NCBI RefSeq assembly: GCF_030445035.2
Contig: NC_080689.1
Coordinates: 24,767,278 to 24,831,277 of the forward strand
Source of the DNA: Dasypus novemcinctus
Taxonomy: Eukaryota; Chordata; Mammalia; Cingulata; Dasypodidae
Direction of reading: 5' to 3'
Length of the DNA: 64,000 nucleotides
Shown: positions 10,761 through 23,415 of the stretch, piece by piece
How positions within the stretch are numbered: position 1 is the first letter of the stretch
Layout of the letters: the number at the start of each line of letters is the position of its first letter
Program-made: the position numbers and the translations under genes
The notes under the pieces: model-generated
Database searches by the model: none
Seen by the model: the letters and a program-made list of their open reading frames with translations, nothing else
Told to the model about the DNA's origin: nothing

Positions 10761-12960
10761 AAAGGGAAAGCTAGAATAGTTGTGATAAAGAGAACAGAAA
10801 GAGGGACGTTTCTGTTCAGAGTTTCAAGAAATGCTACTTTCTTGTGTAGTCCAGTCCAGGACTGAAATTTGCCTTGGAATCCTTCATGCAGGGAGAGGGG
10901 CTCATCTCTTTACATTTTGGGAATTTACTTAAAACTGACCCACCTCTTGAGAAGGTAATGACCAGGAAAGCAGGGATGGAGTCTATGAGATAGAGGATGC
11001 TGGAAACATTTGGGATCTAGGATGCTTATCTGGTAACTCTGGCTTCCTAGACTGATTGAGGAGATGGAGAATTGCTCTGCTCCAGCAACACAAAGGAAGT
11101 GGGTGGGGCAAGGATCTACCTACCCCTTCTCTCCACCTCCCCTGCTTCAGTCACAGGGCCCCAGTGCCCACAGCTTGCACTGCTCTGTATCCTGGGCCTT
11201 CAGGGCCATCACCATAGTCCCAGGACCATCTTGTCCAGTAAAGTGCCCTTAGGCATCCAGCGGCAACGGGTCATCTCTGATTAATTTCAGCTGAATTGAG
11301 TCAGGTCATTCAAGGAGCTTTACCTTAAGGATCCCATTTTGTCAGCTGCCCTTTTTCTGAGGAGAACATTAGAGAATGGACAGCACATCTTCTAGATATC
11401 CATTAATGTGGAGAGTCCACCTGCCCTTGCACCTGTGGTAGCTACAGAAGATCAAGACTCTAGCCAAGCTTCTCCGCTTGGGTATGAAGCAGCAAGGAGA
11501 ATTTTCTCCTGGCCACTTGCATCCCTCTGCCAGAATTAGCACATGGAGAGAGGCCTGGGGATGCACAGCTCTCAAAGGGCCTTTTGGGAGGGCGGCTGGA
11601 GTCTTGGAGGGGGATCAAACTAACTTTTGAACTGGGGAGTTGAGCATTTGCATTCTGGGTTTGGTTGGGGCTGGAACAGGCTAGTTACCCCCTCCTCCAA
11701 ATATGGAGAGGGTCAGCCTTTACATCCGCTACTTGTGAATATCAGGGTAACTTTGAAAATCTTTCACCATAGTTTCCCCCACCTGCCCCAATATCCCCCG
11801 CCTTCTACCCAAACTCTTTGATGGGATCAACCTGAAAATAGTCTCTACTTGAGTCTAGACTTTTTGTGGCCTAAACATGTGACCAACTGCTTCTCATCTC
11901 AAAACATGCACAGAAAATCTATAGTAGGGTCCAGGATTATGTAAAAAATGTATATGAAGGTGCTGAAGTTCTGTGCAATATGGGGAAACTCCCACCCCAA
12001 TTAACAATTTCCCCTTCATTAGTTTATATATATTCCCCAGGAGAAATGTTTGGATTGCTATGTAACTATTTCAGTCTTTGTTAATAAGTTTTTGAAGTTC
12101 TTTTTTCCTTCTTTCTCTTTTCATGCTGAACCATTTTGGTTACCTTTTAAGCTTATTTGCTCATCTGGTGCCCTTAACACTGATGCTCTGGTGTTTTTCA
12201 AAGCTTGGAAACTCAAGGTAAAATTATTGTCATAACTGATTTTCACTTAAGTAAATGTTTAATGGAGGCTGCTTTTAATATGAAAAATACTTACTGTGGG
12301 TGGATCTTTGAATGGGAATGAATCTACAAAGGAGCTGAATGTCCAGACGAGAGAGGAATGAGGGACTGCAACAAAGCAGGTGACACCTGGGGGTAGAGTT
12401 CTGAAAATTTTTGAGAAAAATAGGATATTATAGCAAAAACAACAAAATAGAAAGCAACACAGCTTACGAGAAAAGCCTGGGAGAAAGTGAGCTATATATT
12501 GATACAATGGAGGTTCAAGCTAGATTCAATCTCGAGAATGCTTTTATAGGTCAAGAAAATGTACTAAGTCCAAGCGGATGCCAGAAAAGTTGATAGTCTC
12601 GGGCTCTGGATCCAGGTAGACCTGAGTGATTGGGCCTAAGAATGACATACTTTGAATGAAAATTGTTTCGGCATCCACATGTCTCCCAGTCTATAGTAAT
12701 TTAGTTATTAAACGAACCACATGGGGCCTGGGAGTCAGGTGGGGAAAGCAGGGTAGTTACAGGATAAAGGGCACTTCTTTTATCTGGCACTGATAAAGGC
12801 AGCTCCAGCGGTCACCCCTTCTCTAAAACCTTCTCAGATCCATCCCTTAAGGCAGAAGGCCCTTATCATATCTTCATTAGCTGTATGTGGATATATTTTA
12901 CCCCTGACTAGACTAAAACCTCCATGAAGGCAGATCTGTGCCTATCTATGTTGGGCAGTA
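10760..12960. other. Intergenic, nothing confidently recognised
   Basis: No exon with credible splice sites was found. The open stretches in it are short and have no family resemblance I recognise. Confidence 0.35.
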
Positions 12961-12961
12961 T

Positions 12962-13115
12962 TGAGAAGTGTTTCTCAAATTTTAATTTACAAACAAACTG
13001 TCTAGGGGTCTTGTGAAAACGCAGATTCTGATTCGGTAGGTCTGCGTTCCTAACATGCTCCCAGGTGATGCTGCAGATCCTGGGAACCTACCACACTTTG
13101 GGCTGCAAGGGTAAA
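12962..13115 (+). mobile_element. MER5A-like hAT-Charlie nonautonomous element
   Basis: Shows the MER5A order: GTTTCTCAAATTTTAA, GTGAAAACGCAGATTCTGAT, TTCGGTAGGTCTG, CCCAGGTGATGCTG and CACACTTTG. Confidence 0.65.
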
Positions 13116-13119
13116 GGAT

Positions 13120-13290
13120 GAGGACTGAGCTCGCTCTTCAGTCAGTGTCCGGGGCTCAAATCCGACTTCTGTCTCTTACTAGCTGTGTGACTGTGGGCAG
13201 GGTAAACCTCTCCCTTCTCTGTAAAATGAGACCCTCACAGCACCTCTTCTTCGCGATGTTGTAAGGATTTCGTGAAATAACGTATTGCCT
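13120..13290 (+). mobile_element. MIR SINE fragment
   Basis: Contains GGGCTCAAATCCGACTTC, TACTAGCTGTGTGACTGTGG and CTGTAAAATGAGA, the standard MIR core order. It abuts the CpG island. Confidence 0.7.
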
Positions 13291-13329
13291 GCAGTCTCGA
13301 TGGGCTCTTTAGAGCCCAAAGAACCCGGA

Positions 13330-13720
13330 TTACAAGTGTGGGGGCGGGGCCAGCATCGGAAAGGGCGGGGCGCTCCCACTTCTGCGCAGGCGCAACCCGC
13401 CGTGTTGGTGCTTCAGGTAATACCGGGGCACCTGGCTCTAGCTCGGTTTCGCCGACTTGGGGATACCCGGAGGGAGCAGTGGGGCAGGTTCGTTTGGGCG
13501 CCTCCAGAGTTGGGCTGCCTTGCGGAGAAGACTCGGCCGTTTCTCTTTCCAGTTCGCCAGAGGGGGCGCGGAGAAGCCCTGGCGTTAGTGTTTCCGGGTC
13601 GCTCGCGACCTTGGCCCCTTGGCCCGGCGGTGCAGGGTCACGCGGCTGGAGCGGGCGTGGGTCCTTGGGGCAACGAGGGGGACTCGGGCGGAGATGGGTG
13701 AGAGCAGGGACAGGACCCGG
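13330..13720. promoter_or_regulatory. CpG-island promoter, probably of CEBPZOS, with NRF1 and GC boxes
   Basis: This block is much richer in CpG than its surroundings. It carries two GC boxes near 13341 and 13366 and the palindromic NRF1-like site TGCGCAGGCGCA at 13383-13394. NRF1 drives many nuclear genes for mitochondrial proteins, which fits CEBPZOS about 8 kb downstream on the same strand. Confidence 0.6.
13395..13416 (+). other. CEBPZOS: Probable end of CEBPZOS non-coding exon 1
   Basis: Inside the CpG-rich block, GTGCTTCAG is followed at 13417 by GTAATA, a usable donor just downstream of an NRF1-type site. This is inferred from position and a lone donor; the transcription start cannot be seen. 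Confidence 0.35.
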
Positions 13721-14340
13721 GGGTCCAGGGGCACTGGGGATGAGGACGGAAGTTGGGGGCGAGGAATGTGGGTGGCCACAGCCTGCACCTCTCACGGGCC
13801 TCTGCTGGTTGCTTGGCTCTTGATCATGGGAACCTGAAAGAAACTGCTTTTTAAATTAATCCCAGGAACGTAGTGCCGAGAAACCTTGTTCTCTAAAGGC
13901 TGCCAGAAACCTTGCAGACTGAAATCATATTGCCACTTAGAGAGAGAGAAGCAGCTTTGATTTCCACCTTGGGGCACCAGCTTTCAGATAGGGGGTTTTC
14001 GGGCACCACATTGCCTATTTGTCGTAAGATTGTGCGCCTTGAGTCAGTTTCTCTGCCAAGACCCGGTTACACACAGCCCTTCTTTTTCTTTGAGCCCATC
14101 AGAGGCCAGCTTCATTTTAAAATTTACCTGAACTCCATCCTTCACCCAAATTCTGTCCCTTTGGTGGAAAATCAGAAGTTCCTGCCCTGGTGTATGTCGA
14201 AGCCCCTTCCCACAGCAGTTGGTAAACCTGTGTGGGAGGACAGCTGTGCCCCTGGTGGTCTTAATCACATGGTTTTAGCAGTCGCTAGAAACACTTCTCC
14301 TGAGACTGAGAGTGTAAGATTGGAATTAAGGGATTATCTA
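13721..14340. other. Downstream flank of the CEBPZOS CpG island
   Basis: No recognised exon or repeat. Falling CpG content marks the end of the island. Confidence 0.35.
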
Positions 14341-14788
14341 TACTTATAGATATATAGATATATTTACTTATAATAGATCTAATTTTTAAAATTGAGCAGA
14401 GGTATAGTGTTCCCCTTCTCTCCCTCCACACTTTCTCTTGTTATTAACATCTTGCATTGGTGTGGTACATTTTTACATTTGGTGAACCAAACTTGATACA
14501 TTAGTAAGTAAAGTCTGTAGTTTACATTAAGGTTCACTGTGTTGTACAGTTCTTACTGGTTTTAACAAATACATAATGTCATGTGCCCACCCTTTCAGTA
14601 TAATACAGAATAGTTTCACTGCCCTAAAAGATCCCCTATGCTCCACCTATTCATCCCTCCCTTTCCCAGATCCTTGGCAACCACTGATCATTTTACTGTC
14701 ACTTTGGTTTTGCCTTTTCCAGAATGTCTTATAGTTGCAGTCATACCGTATGTAGCCTTTTCAGACAGGTTTCTTTTCTTTCTTAATA
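14341..14788 (-). mobile_element. Old mammalian L1 fragment, part 1
   Basis: Contains L1 3' sequence such as GCAACCACTGATC, TTTTGCCTTTTCCAGAATG and CATACCGTATGTAGCC. It is continued at 15985-16280; the interruption is another L1. Confidence 0.6.
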
Positions 14789-15984
14789 TACTTTTTAAAT
14801 TTTAGTTTATTTTTTAAAGAAACAGATTACATAAATGTTACACAAAAAATATAGGGGATTCTCATATGCCCCACTCCATAGCCCTCCCACATTTTTCCAC
14901 ATCAGCAATATCTTTCATTAGTGTGGTACATTTGTCACAATTGATGAACACATCTTGGGACATTGCCACTAAGTGATGATTATAGTTTACATTGTAATTT
15001 ACACTCTTTCCTGCTCATTTTTGCAAGTTATTACATGATATACAATGGCCTGTATCTGTCATTGAAATGTCATTCAGGATAATTCCCAAGTCCCAGAATG
15101 CCCCCAAATTACACCTATTTTTCCTTCACTCCCTTCAGAATCTCCAGCGGCTACTGCCTCCACATCCATGATAAAAGTTCTTCCATTGCTAGGATCACAA
15201 GTCTACAGTAGAACAACTGTAGTTGTCTAGTCCATCATCCATTCTCCAATCCTGAGGATTCTGTGATGGTGATGCTCTCTCTACCTCTAATTGAGAGGGG
15301 GCTTAGGTCCCATGGGGCAGATGGATGGGCCTTTCTTGCTTGCAGTTGCAGACTCTCTCTGTTCCTTGAGATGGTCGTTGTCAGTCATCTTCTTCTTGTT
15401 TGTTGTCCAGGGTGAGTCCAGTGAACTGGAGGGTAGGTGTTGCAAGTCTTTTGAGATTCAGGGCCCAACTGGCACATGGACAGCCCAGAGATTTAAGTCT
15501 ACATTTATCAACTCTAATACTAACTATAGGTTCAAATAGAGGGATAGCAGAGCCATGTGTAGGGAAAACACAACTGAATCTCACTCTATCACACTGGAGA
15601 GTGTAAATTCCAAAGTAGGGCCTGCTGGCAGGACACCAAACTCCTGAGCTGTCTGACTTGCCTATAGTTCTGGATGTTTCCAGAGCCCTTAGGAGCCCTG
15701 CTATTTGAGGTAATATTTACCTTGGCAGTCTATGAGTTCCTACTGAGAAGGGCATAAGCATAACCTCTAAAATGACCTCCCAACTCACTTTGAAGTCTCT
15801 TAAGCATATAAACCCATTTGTCTTTATACTTCCCCCCTTTTGGTCAAGGTCTTTTTCCAGTTGTATTGTTACTTGGTAGTAATCCCTCAGTGCCAGGGAG
15901 GCTTATCCCTGGGAGTCATGTCCCTTGTGGGCGGGGAGGGATAATGCATTTATATGCTTGAGTTTTGACTTAGAGAGGTAGACT
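14789..15984 (-). mobile_element. Xenarthran-type L1 3' end inserted into older L1
   Basis: Homologous, in reverse orientation, to the L1-like 3' region at 59165-59935 (compare CATTCAGGATAATTCC... and CAGAATGCCCCCA with the complement there). The left end is an A-tail read as T, as expected for a minus-strand insertion. Confidence 0.55.
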
Positions 15985-16280
15985 GGCTTATTTTACTTGG
16001 CAATATGTATATAAGTTTACTCTGTCTTTTTGTGGCTTGATAGCTCATTTCTTTTTATAGCTGAATAATAATCCATTATATGGATGTCCCAATTATGAAA
16101 GGACATCTTGGTTGCTTCCAGTTTTTGACAGCTATGAGTAAAACTAAATATTTGTGTTTAGGCTTTTGTGTGGGCCTAAGTTTTCAACTTATTTGGGTAA
16201 ATAACTTAGTGTGATTGCTGTATTGTGTGGTAAGAGTATTTTAACTTTGTATGAAACTGCTGAAGTCTAAGTGGCTATAT
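15985..16280 (-). mobile_element. Old mammalian L1 fragment, part 2
   Basis: Resumes the older L1: GGCAATATGTATATAAG, TTTGTGGCTTGATAGCTCAT, GGACATCTTGGTTGCTTCC and CTTTTGTGTGGGCCTAAG, in L1 order. Confidence 0.6.
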
Positions 16281-17090
16281 ATATTTTCAAGTGCTATTTA
16301 GATTTTGTTTTCTGAATCCTTAGCCTTTCTCTCTCCCAGTGAAAAACAACTTGGATTTCTTAAACTGTGGATCTAGCTGGAGGCAGATTTTGTTTGTTTA
16401 TTTTGTTTGCCCCCCCCCCCAGCATTAAAAATAACTCCCAAGAGAGCTCCCACTGCTGAGCAGGGTTTATTTCCTGTCAGTAATGTACAGAACTGTGAAC
16501 AGAACAAAACCCTAACCCTTCCCATCCATTCACTGGCTTCTTTGTCATATGAAAGTTCTTTTTAAACTTCCTTAACTTACTTTTTTTTCTTTTATGTGAG
16601 AATAATAAAGTTGAAGTCTTGTGGTCCCCAGGGTGATCAAATTTCATGATGAGAAAAGGGATTTTGGGGGCTGGAGGGGTGGAGAGGACACCTGGTAAGG
16701 ATAGGATAATCCTACAAAAGTAGGGTGTTTAATTACCCTACCCTCAGGCATTGTGAAAGGGAGTCAGGAGCACATGGAGTAAACATATGAAAGTGAGCAG
16801 AGAGCTTGGTGTCCTGTCTTAGAGAATGCACCATCTCTCTGCACAAAGTACAGACAACAGTGTAACAGAGAGCATACATAGGACCACATCAAAATCCTGA
16901 GATAAAAATATACTGGTTCTACTCTTGTCCTTGACACTGAAGCTATAAGGAAGAAGGGTAAAAACATGGGTTTGCCTTTCATCTATTCACTTATATTCAT
17001 TCTATTTTATTAGCATATTTAGCCCTTTCCCCTTGTTTAGCTTTTACTTTAATTAGGGAAAAGAATAAAGATGTACACTCTTTCTATTGT
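16281..17090. other. CEBPZOS intron 1, nothing recognised
   Basis: No exon and no confidently named repeat. Confidence 0.35.
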
Positions 17091-17094
17091 TTTA

Positions 17095-17476
17095 TTTTTA
17101 AAAAAGATCTACCCCCCCTCCCCGTTATCTGCTCTCTGTGTCCATTTGCTGCATGTTCTTCTGTTCTTGTCAGTGGCCCAGGAATCTGTGTCTCTTTTTG
17201 TTGGCTCAACTTGCTTCATCAGCTTTCCATGTGTGCAGTGCCACTTCTGGGCAGGCTAGACTTTTCTTTTGTGCTGGGCAGCTATCATTACGGGGCAAAC
17301 TTCTTGCGTGCAGTGCTTCCCTATGCGGGGGACACCCCTGCGTGGCAGGGCATTCCTTGCGCGCATCAGCACTGTGCATGGGCCAGCTCCACAGAGGTCA
17401 AGGAGGTCCTGGGTTTGAACTGTGGACCTCCCATGTGGTAGGCGGACGCTCTATCTCTTGAGCCAAGTCCGCTTCC
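17095..17476 (-). mobile_element. DAS-SINE, long form
   Basis: Same layout as the other long copies, with the head variant CTCTATCTCTTGAGCCAAGTCC at the right. The flanking duplication is unclear. Confidence 0.85.
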
Positions 17477-17494
17477 CTAACTTTCACTTTAATC

Positions 17495-17660
17495 AGTGGA
17501 AGAGACTCAAGATCTAAATGGGCTGTAGTTCTGCCACTTATTGGGTGATGGTGGGCAAGTTATTTAACCTCTGGGCTTCAGTTTCCTTATGGGTAAACTG
17601 AAAGGGTGGATTAGGTCAGTTTTCTCTTGGGATTGGTGAGCCTTTTGTATAACAAGAATT
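17495..17660 (+). mobile_element. MIR-like SINE fragment
   Basis: GGGCAAGTTATTTAACCTC, GGGCTTCAGTTTCC and a TTATGGGTAAACTG segment are in MIR order. Confidence 0.5.
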
Positions 17661-17747
17661 TGAAGTGCTTGCTAAAGGGACAATTACTGAGGATCCCATG
17701 CTAGACTTGCAGAATCAGAATCTGGGGGGTGAAGAAGGACTGGTTCT

Positions 17748-18810
17748 ATTAGTCTGCCAAAGTTCTGTTGATGCAAAGTACCAGAAATCTGTTGGCTTTT
17801 TTTTTTTTTTTCTGTTGGCTTTTTTTCCCCTAATATATTCTTTTTTTTTTTTTAAGATTTTATTTATCCCCTCCCCTCATTAGCACTTGCTGTCTGCTGT
17901 GTCCACTCATGTCTTCTCTTTAGGAGGCATCAGAAACCGAACCAGGACCTCTCATGTGGGAGAGAGGCGGTCCATTGCCTGAGCCACCTCTGCTCCCCGC
18001 TTTGTCTCATTGTGTTTCCTCTTTGTGTCTCTTGTTGCATCATCTTCTTGCATCAGCTCGCCATTGCAGCCTACTGCACCAGCTTGCTGTCTTGCTTTTC
18101 TTCTCCAGGAAGCACTGGGAACTGAACCTGGGACCTCCCATGTGGTAGGTGGGATGCAAGTCATTTGAGCCACATCCACTTCACTGTTGGCTTTTATAAA
18201 GGGCATTTATTTGGGGATAAAAGCTTACTTGACAAGGCTGTAAAACGTCCAGTTCAATGTTGCTTTCTCACCAAAGTCATTTGCCATGTGTTTGAAGCAA
18301 AATGGTTGCCCAATTTTTGCCTAGTCTTTCCTTCCCCTCTGGGCTTCCTTTTCCTCTTAAGGCTGTGTGGGCCCAGCCTCTCCAGGCTTTGTGCTTAAGT
18401 GATCCTTAGTCCTTTCTCCTGGCATAGGGCTTGTTTCTTTCTGGGCTGCCTAAATCTGTCTTGGTTATTCTGCGCTCTTCCTTATCTCACCTGTCAACTA
18501 TCAGGCAGAATGTCTCCTCTCTCCCTGGGGCCTCAGCCGTTTGAGTCTTCTCCTGTCTGTCATATGGCAGAGCTCTCTCTTCCTGTGTGTCTGTCTCTCT
18601 GTCTGTTTATATCAGACCCACAAGGGGGCGGGAACTCAAACTGAGTCATACCCACTGACTTAGTCAAAGCAAAAGCTCCAATCTTAAGTAATCTAATCAA
18701 AGACACTTCAGCTGCATTTAATGTAATCAAAGGGTATCACACCCAGAGGGATAGTTTACAAATATAATCTTTCTCTTTTTGGGACACAAAATAATCTCAA
18801 ACTGCCATAG
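17748..18810 (-). mobile_element. LTR-like element, same family as 42293-42816, reversed and interrupted by a SINE
   Basis: The left part reads TTAGTCTGCCAAAG... GATGCAAAGTACCAGAAAT, the complement of the right end of the 42293-42816 unit. After the SINE it resumes ATAAAGGGCATTTATTTGGG. The right part has diverged and ends AATCTCAAACTGCCATA, again like the complement of the unit's left end. Confidence 0.6.
17803..18183 (-). mobile_element. DAS-SINE, older dimeric form, inside the LTR-like element
   Basis: Contains two tRNA-like modules in reverse (CAGGACCTCTCATGTGGGAG and GGGACCTCCCATGTGGTAGG). CTGTTGGCTTTT occurs on both sides, and twice on the left. Confidence 0.75.
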
Positions 18811-18814
18811 TGGT

Positions 18815-19295
18815 GGTTTAGTTTTCTTTTTTGACTACCCAAGCAAATATCATGAAATGGGTTGGCTTAAACAATGGGAGTTTATTGGCTCGCTTTTTTT
18901 AGCCAAGAGAAGTCCAAATCAAGGTATCATCACAGCCTCTTTGAGGCAATGAGTTCTTCTCAAAGACTGGTGTCCTGGGGCTGGCTGCTGGTAATCCTTG
19001 GTCCTTGGCTCCTCTGTCACATGGCAGTGCACATGGCGGCCTCGCCTGGCTTCCTCATTCTCTTCCCTGTATTGTGGCCTATCAGTTCCTGACTGTTCCT
19101 TCTCTGGTGTTCTGTCTTAATTTCATTCTGCTTATAAAGGACTCTAGCAATAGGATTAAGATCCATCCTGATCAAGTTAGGCCACACTTAACTGACAGTA
19201 ACCTTATCAAAAGGTGCTACTTAAAATGGGTTCATACTTACAGGAAGGATTAAATCGAAGAACATGTTTTTCTAGGGTATGTAGTTCCAAACCAC
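18815..19295 (-). mobile_element. Probable MaLR/LTR-type relic
   Basis: The phrase GGGTTGGCTTAAACAATGGG, AGTTTATTGGCTC, and the later ATCAAGTTAGGCCACACTTA resemble a common mammalian LTR-retrotransposon layout in reverse. The family is not certain. Confidence 0.4.
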
Positions 19296-19486
19296 AAGTG
19301 GGGAAGTACAGGCTGAGGTTAGGAATTATTAACATTTTACAGTCCTCGAGTGGGTGCAATTAAGTTTTTAGAATACTACTAGAATAGCAGCTCCTCAGGA
19401 ATAAGAACCAGTTAAGTGTGTTGCTCAGCTTTGTTGTCCTTAGCATCTAGCAAAGTGCCTGGCACATAGTTCAATAAATAGATGTT

Positions 19487-19883
19487 TGGTTTTTTTTTTA
19501 AGATTTATTTGTTTATTTCTCTCCCCTTCCCCCCCCCCCCCAGCCCGGTTGTCTTTTCTTGTGTCTCCCTGCTGCGTCCTTTTTTTTGTCTGCTTCTGTT
19601 GTCAGCGGTACGGGAATCTGCGTTTCTTTTAGTTGTGTCATCTTGTTGTGTCAGCTGTCCATGTGTGTGGCACCATTCCTGGGCAGGCTGCACTTTCTTT
19701 CACCCTGGGCAGCTCTCCCTATGGGGCGCGCTCCCTGCGTGTGGGGCTGCCGTGTGGGGACACCCTGCGTGGCGCGGCACATTGCATGGGCCAGCCCCAC
19801 ACGGGTCAAGAAGGCCTGGGGTATGAACCGCGGACCTCACATGTGGTAGACGGATGCCCTAACCACTGGGCCAAGTCAGCCGC
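19487..19883 (-). mobile_element. DAS-SINE, long form, internal deletion
   Basis: A 15-bp duplication CAATAAATAGATGTT lies at 19472-19486 and 19884-19898. Part of the tRNA-unrelated body is missing compared with the 45939 copy. Confidence 0.88.
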
Positions 19884-20224
19884 CAATAAATAGATGTTGA
19901 ATACAATGAAAAGCTCTACCATAAAAAATATATAGTAACCATTTATAGACTAACCATACTTTTGTGGGGCACTACAAAGAGCTCTCACATATTGTCATTG
20001 TTTGCTTACTCCAATTTTCTGTGATAGACTGGACAGGCATCACTGTACAAATTTAACCAAAGGAAAAAGTGTCTTGACCTAAGGCCCTTGATACTAGAGT
20101 AGGCAGATGGCAATTATTTGTTGAAATGACCGAGTGGACATTAGAGCCAAAAAGAAGTGTTGATATAATCTGGTCCTTCATTTTTACAAATAGAGAAACA
20201 CTCAAGAGAATTTTCTGTCCAGAA

Positions 20225-20450
20225 AATACATAGTGCTTGAGTCTAAGCTCTGGAGTCAAATTGCCAGATTTGCAGCCTGCTTTTGCCAATGGACAATAGT
20301 GTGACTTGGACATGTTATTTAATCCCTTTGGGTTTTAATTTCCTCATTAGTAAATATTTACAGTTTATGGGATTGTTGAGAAGATTAAATGAGGAATATA
20401 TGTAAAGTACTGAAGAACAGTGCCTGGGATGTAGAAAATATGTAATTAAT
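20225..20450 (+). mobile_element. MIR SINE fragment
   Basis: CTCTGGAGTCAAATTGCCAG, GTGACTTGGACATGTTATTT and CAGTGCCTGGGATGTAG are in MIR order. Confidence 0.6.
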
Positions 20451-20895
20451 TAGTTACTGTTATAATTTGCCAAGAATGTGTGATGTACATGAAGTTAATG
20501 ACAAAGTGGGCAGACCAAGTAAAGGGAGACACTATATGTTCCGAGACTAGAAGCAAACCTTTCCTTTGCTATGGAGGAAGGCATCTCCCAAAGGGTGTTC
20601 ACCCTTTGTTCACTGTGGAGAAGGCAGTGCCTATACTCTCAAGATATGAAGAAACATGAGAAATCCACGGGGAATTGTCTGCCAACATCTGTCACCACGC
20701 AACTCTTAACTAAGGCTTTATTCATCTTCCTTAGAAGGAAGTGGGCACAGAGTGGTACACAGTGAAGGAAGAAGGGGAACTGGTCTAGTTCTGTGTCCAT
20801 TAGGTAGGTCTTATTTCTCAGTTCAACAACTACAAAAGATTGATTTAGTTGTCACCCACCACCACTCTTAGATCTGCTTTTATAACCTTCATTCT

Positions 20896-21200
20896 GGGAA
20901 GCAGATGTGGCTCAGGCAGTTGGGCACCTGCCTCCCACATGGGAGGGCCCAAGTTCCGCTCCTGGTGTCTCCTAAAGAAGACAATGAACAGACAATGAAC
21001 AAAAACAATGAGCAAACAAGCAGACAGCGAGAAAAAAGAGTAGGGAGCAGATATGGCACAAGCAGCTGGGCACCCACCTCTCACATAGGAGGTCCTGGTT
21101 TCCCAGTGCCTCCTCCTAAAGAAGAAACAGACAATGAGCAGACATCAAGCAATGAGCAAACAGATGAGGAAGCCATCTGGGGCGAGGGGGTTTAAAAAAA
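20896..21200 (+). mobile_element. DAS-SINE, dimeric
   Basis: Head GGGAAGCAGATGTGGCTCA at the left, a second head GGAGCAGATATGGCACAAGC near 21043, and A-rich tails after each. Confidence 0.8.
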
Positions 21201-21365
21201 AACCTCAGTTCCATGAATTGTTCTTTTTAATGATGCTGCTTTGTATTTTGTCTCATCTCTGTGCTTTATCCAGTCTTGTACATTTGGTTCCATTAGGCCT
21301 TTTAGGCATGGAAATTGACAAACTAGGTACATGGGGCATATGTAATAAGACTAAGTGTATATTGA

Positions 21366-23240
<1,875 letters not shown>

Positions 23241-23259
23241 GTAAGTAGAGTTTTTATAG

Positions 23260-23265
23260 TTTATT
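23260..23265 (-). terminator. CEBPZ: Candidate CEBPZ polyadenylation signal
   Basis: TTTATT on the plus strand reads AATAAA on the minus strand, 10 nt after the CEBPZ stop. A second copy at 23150-23145 is a fallback. If the first is used, the mRNA ends near or just inside the CEBPZOS last exon. Confidence 0.45.
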
Positions 23266-23275
23266 TTAAAAACAC

Positions 23276-23415
23276 TCATTTTTTTTGCTTTTTAGCTTTA
23301 TGAGTAGGTTTCGGCCTCTTCTTTTTGAAATTGTTCTTTCTCTTGATGATACTTTTCACATCTCTGTTGTGTAGCCAGTCATCACGTTCGGCTTCCCACT
23401 TAAGCTGTTTGAGAC
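23276..23415 (-). CDS. CEBPZ: CEBPZ exon 16, last (residues 1012-1057 and stop)
   Basis: Encodes [20 protein letters not shown], then a Lys-rich tail ending KAKKQKK, with TGA at 23278-23276. The acceptor is CCTCCAAAG. A possible polyadenylation signal (AATAAA on the minus strand) at 23265-23260 is only about ten bases past the stop. Confidence 0.96.

Noticed and set aside
13235-13823. Open stretches of 138-186 codons on both strands near 13.3-13.8 kb
   Set aside because: High GC content of the CpG island removes stop codons by chance; composition is Pro/Arg/Gly and no family match is seen.
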